Shown: positions 6,129-6,168 of the stretch, piece after piece
Layout: every line of letters starts with the position of its first letter
Position numbering within the stretch: the first letter of the stretch is position 1
DNA from: Candidatus Aerophobota bacterium
GTDB taxonomy: Bacteria; Aerophobota; Aerophobia; Aerophobales; AE-B3A
Length of the DNA: 6,168 nucleotides
Direction: 5' to 3'
Assembly (NCBI GenBank): GCA_004376485.1
Contig: SOJT01000215.1
Location: 1-6,168 of the forward strand
Notes under the pieces: generated by a model
What the model was told of the DNA's origin: nothing
Database searches by the model: none
Seen by the model: the letters and a program-made list of their open reading frames with translations, nothing else
Program-made: the position numbers and the translations under genes

Positions 6129-6168
6129 CTTAGATCTATAAAGAATTCATCTCGATTTTGGCGGGTAA
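6116..6168 (-). other. Right edge: possible 3' end of an upstream gene, unidentified
   Basis: Forty bases lie upstream of dapB. On the minus strand one frame is open from 6166 to a TAA at 6118-6116, giving TRQNRDEFFIDLRCIK and a 13-bp overlap with dapB. Another is open from 6168 to a TAG at 6138-6136, giving LPAKIEMNSL. Either could be the tail of an upstream gene, as the weak dapB ribosome-binding site would suggest. Other lysine-pathway genes such as dapA or dapF are plausible neighbours, but neither tail is recognisable and no identity is claimed. Confidence 0.2.

Noticed and set aside
1..6168. Mobile elements, CRISPR arrays, tRNA or rRNA genes, toxin-antitoxin or defence systems.
   Set aside because: The strand is almost fully packed with intact housekeeping genes, and no long repeats, transposase motifs or RNA-gene signatures were seen.

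Overview
The window is a compact block of core bacterial metabolism and information genes, all read from the minus strand. In transcription order (right to left) they are dapB, dapL, pdxJ, acpS, nnr (fused NAD(P)HX epimerase/dehydratase), rho and the first 14 codons of rpmE (ribosomal protein bL31), which runs off the left edge. No mobile element, CRISPR array, RNA gene, phage gene or defence gene could be recognised. The gene content is bacterial (Rho, bL31, AcpS, PdxJ). The DapL route to lysine/diaminopimelate, strong purine-rich Shine-Dalgarno sites, GTG starts and moderate base composition suggest an anaerobic or deep-branching lineage, possibly an uncultured phylum. The sequence alone does not allow naming a phylum.

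Right part (about 5150-6168): dapB makes tetrahydrodipicolinate. A 184-bp AT-rich gap, the only sizeable non-coding stretch, separates it from dapL, which converts that product directly to LL-diaminopimelate. The two genes are thus consecutive pathway steps. The last 40 bases at the right edge may hold the 3' end of an upstream gene, but it is too short to identify.

Middle (about 2856-3977): pdxJ begins 17 bp after dapL, with its ribosome-binding site overlapping the dapL stop. It makes pyridoxine 5'-phosphate, the precursor of the PLP cofactor that DapL needs. acpS follows 12 bp later and loads 4'-phosphopantetheine from CoA onto acyl carrier protein.

Left part (1 to about 2856): acpS and nnr share one base (TAG/GTG), nnr and rho overlap by 14 bp, and rpmE starts 4 bp after the rho stop. 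Each of these three starts has a Shine-Dalgarno site inside the end of the preceding gene, so translational coupling is likely. Rho appears to be expressed here from within a metabolic operon, without a leader of its own.

The region looks like ordinary housekeeping DNA. The points worth a second look are a substitution at a conserved PdxJ substrate-binding position, a GC-rich hairpin three bases upstream of the rho Shine-Dalgarno, the edge-truncated rpmE, and the structured dapB-dapL gap. No evidence of a new biological system was found.
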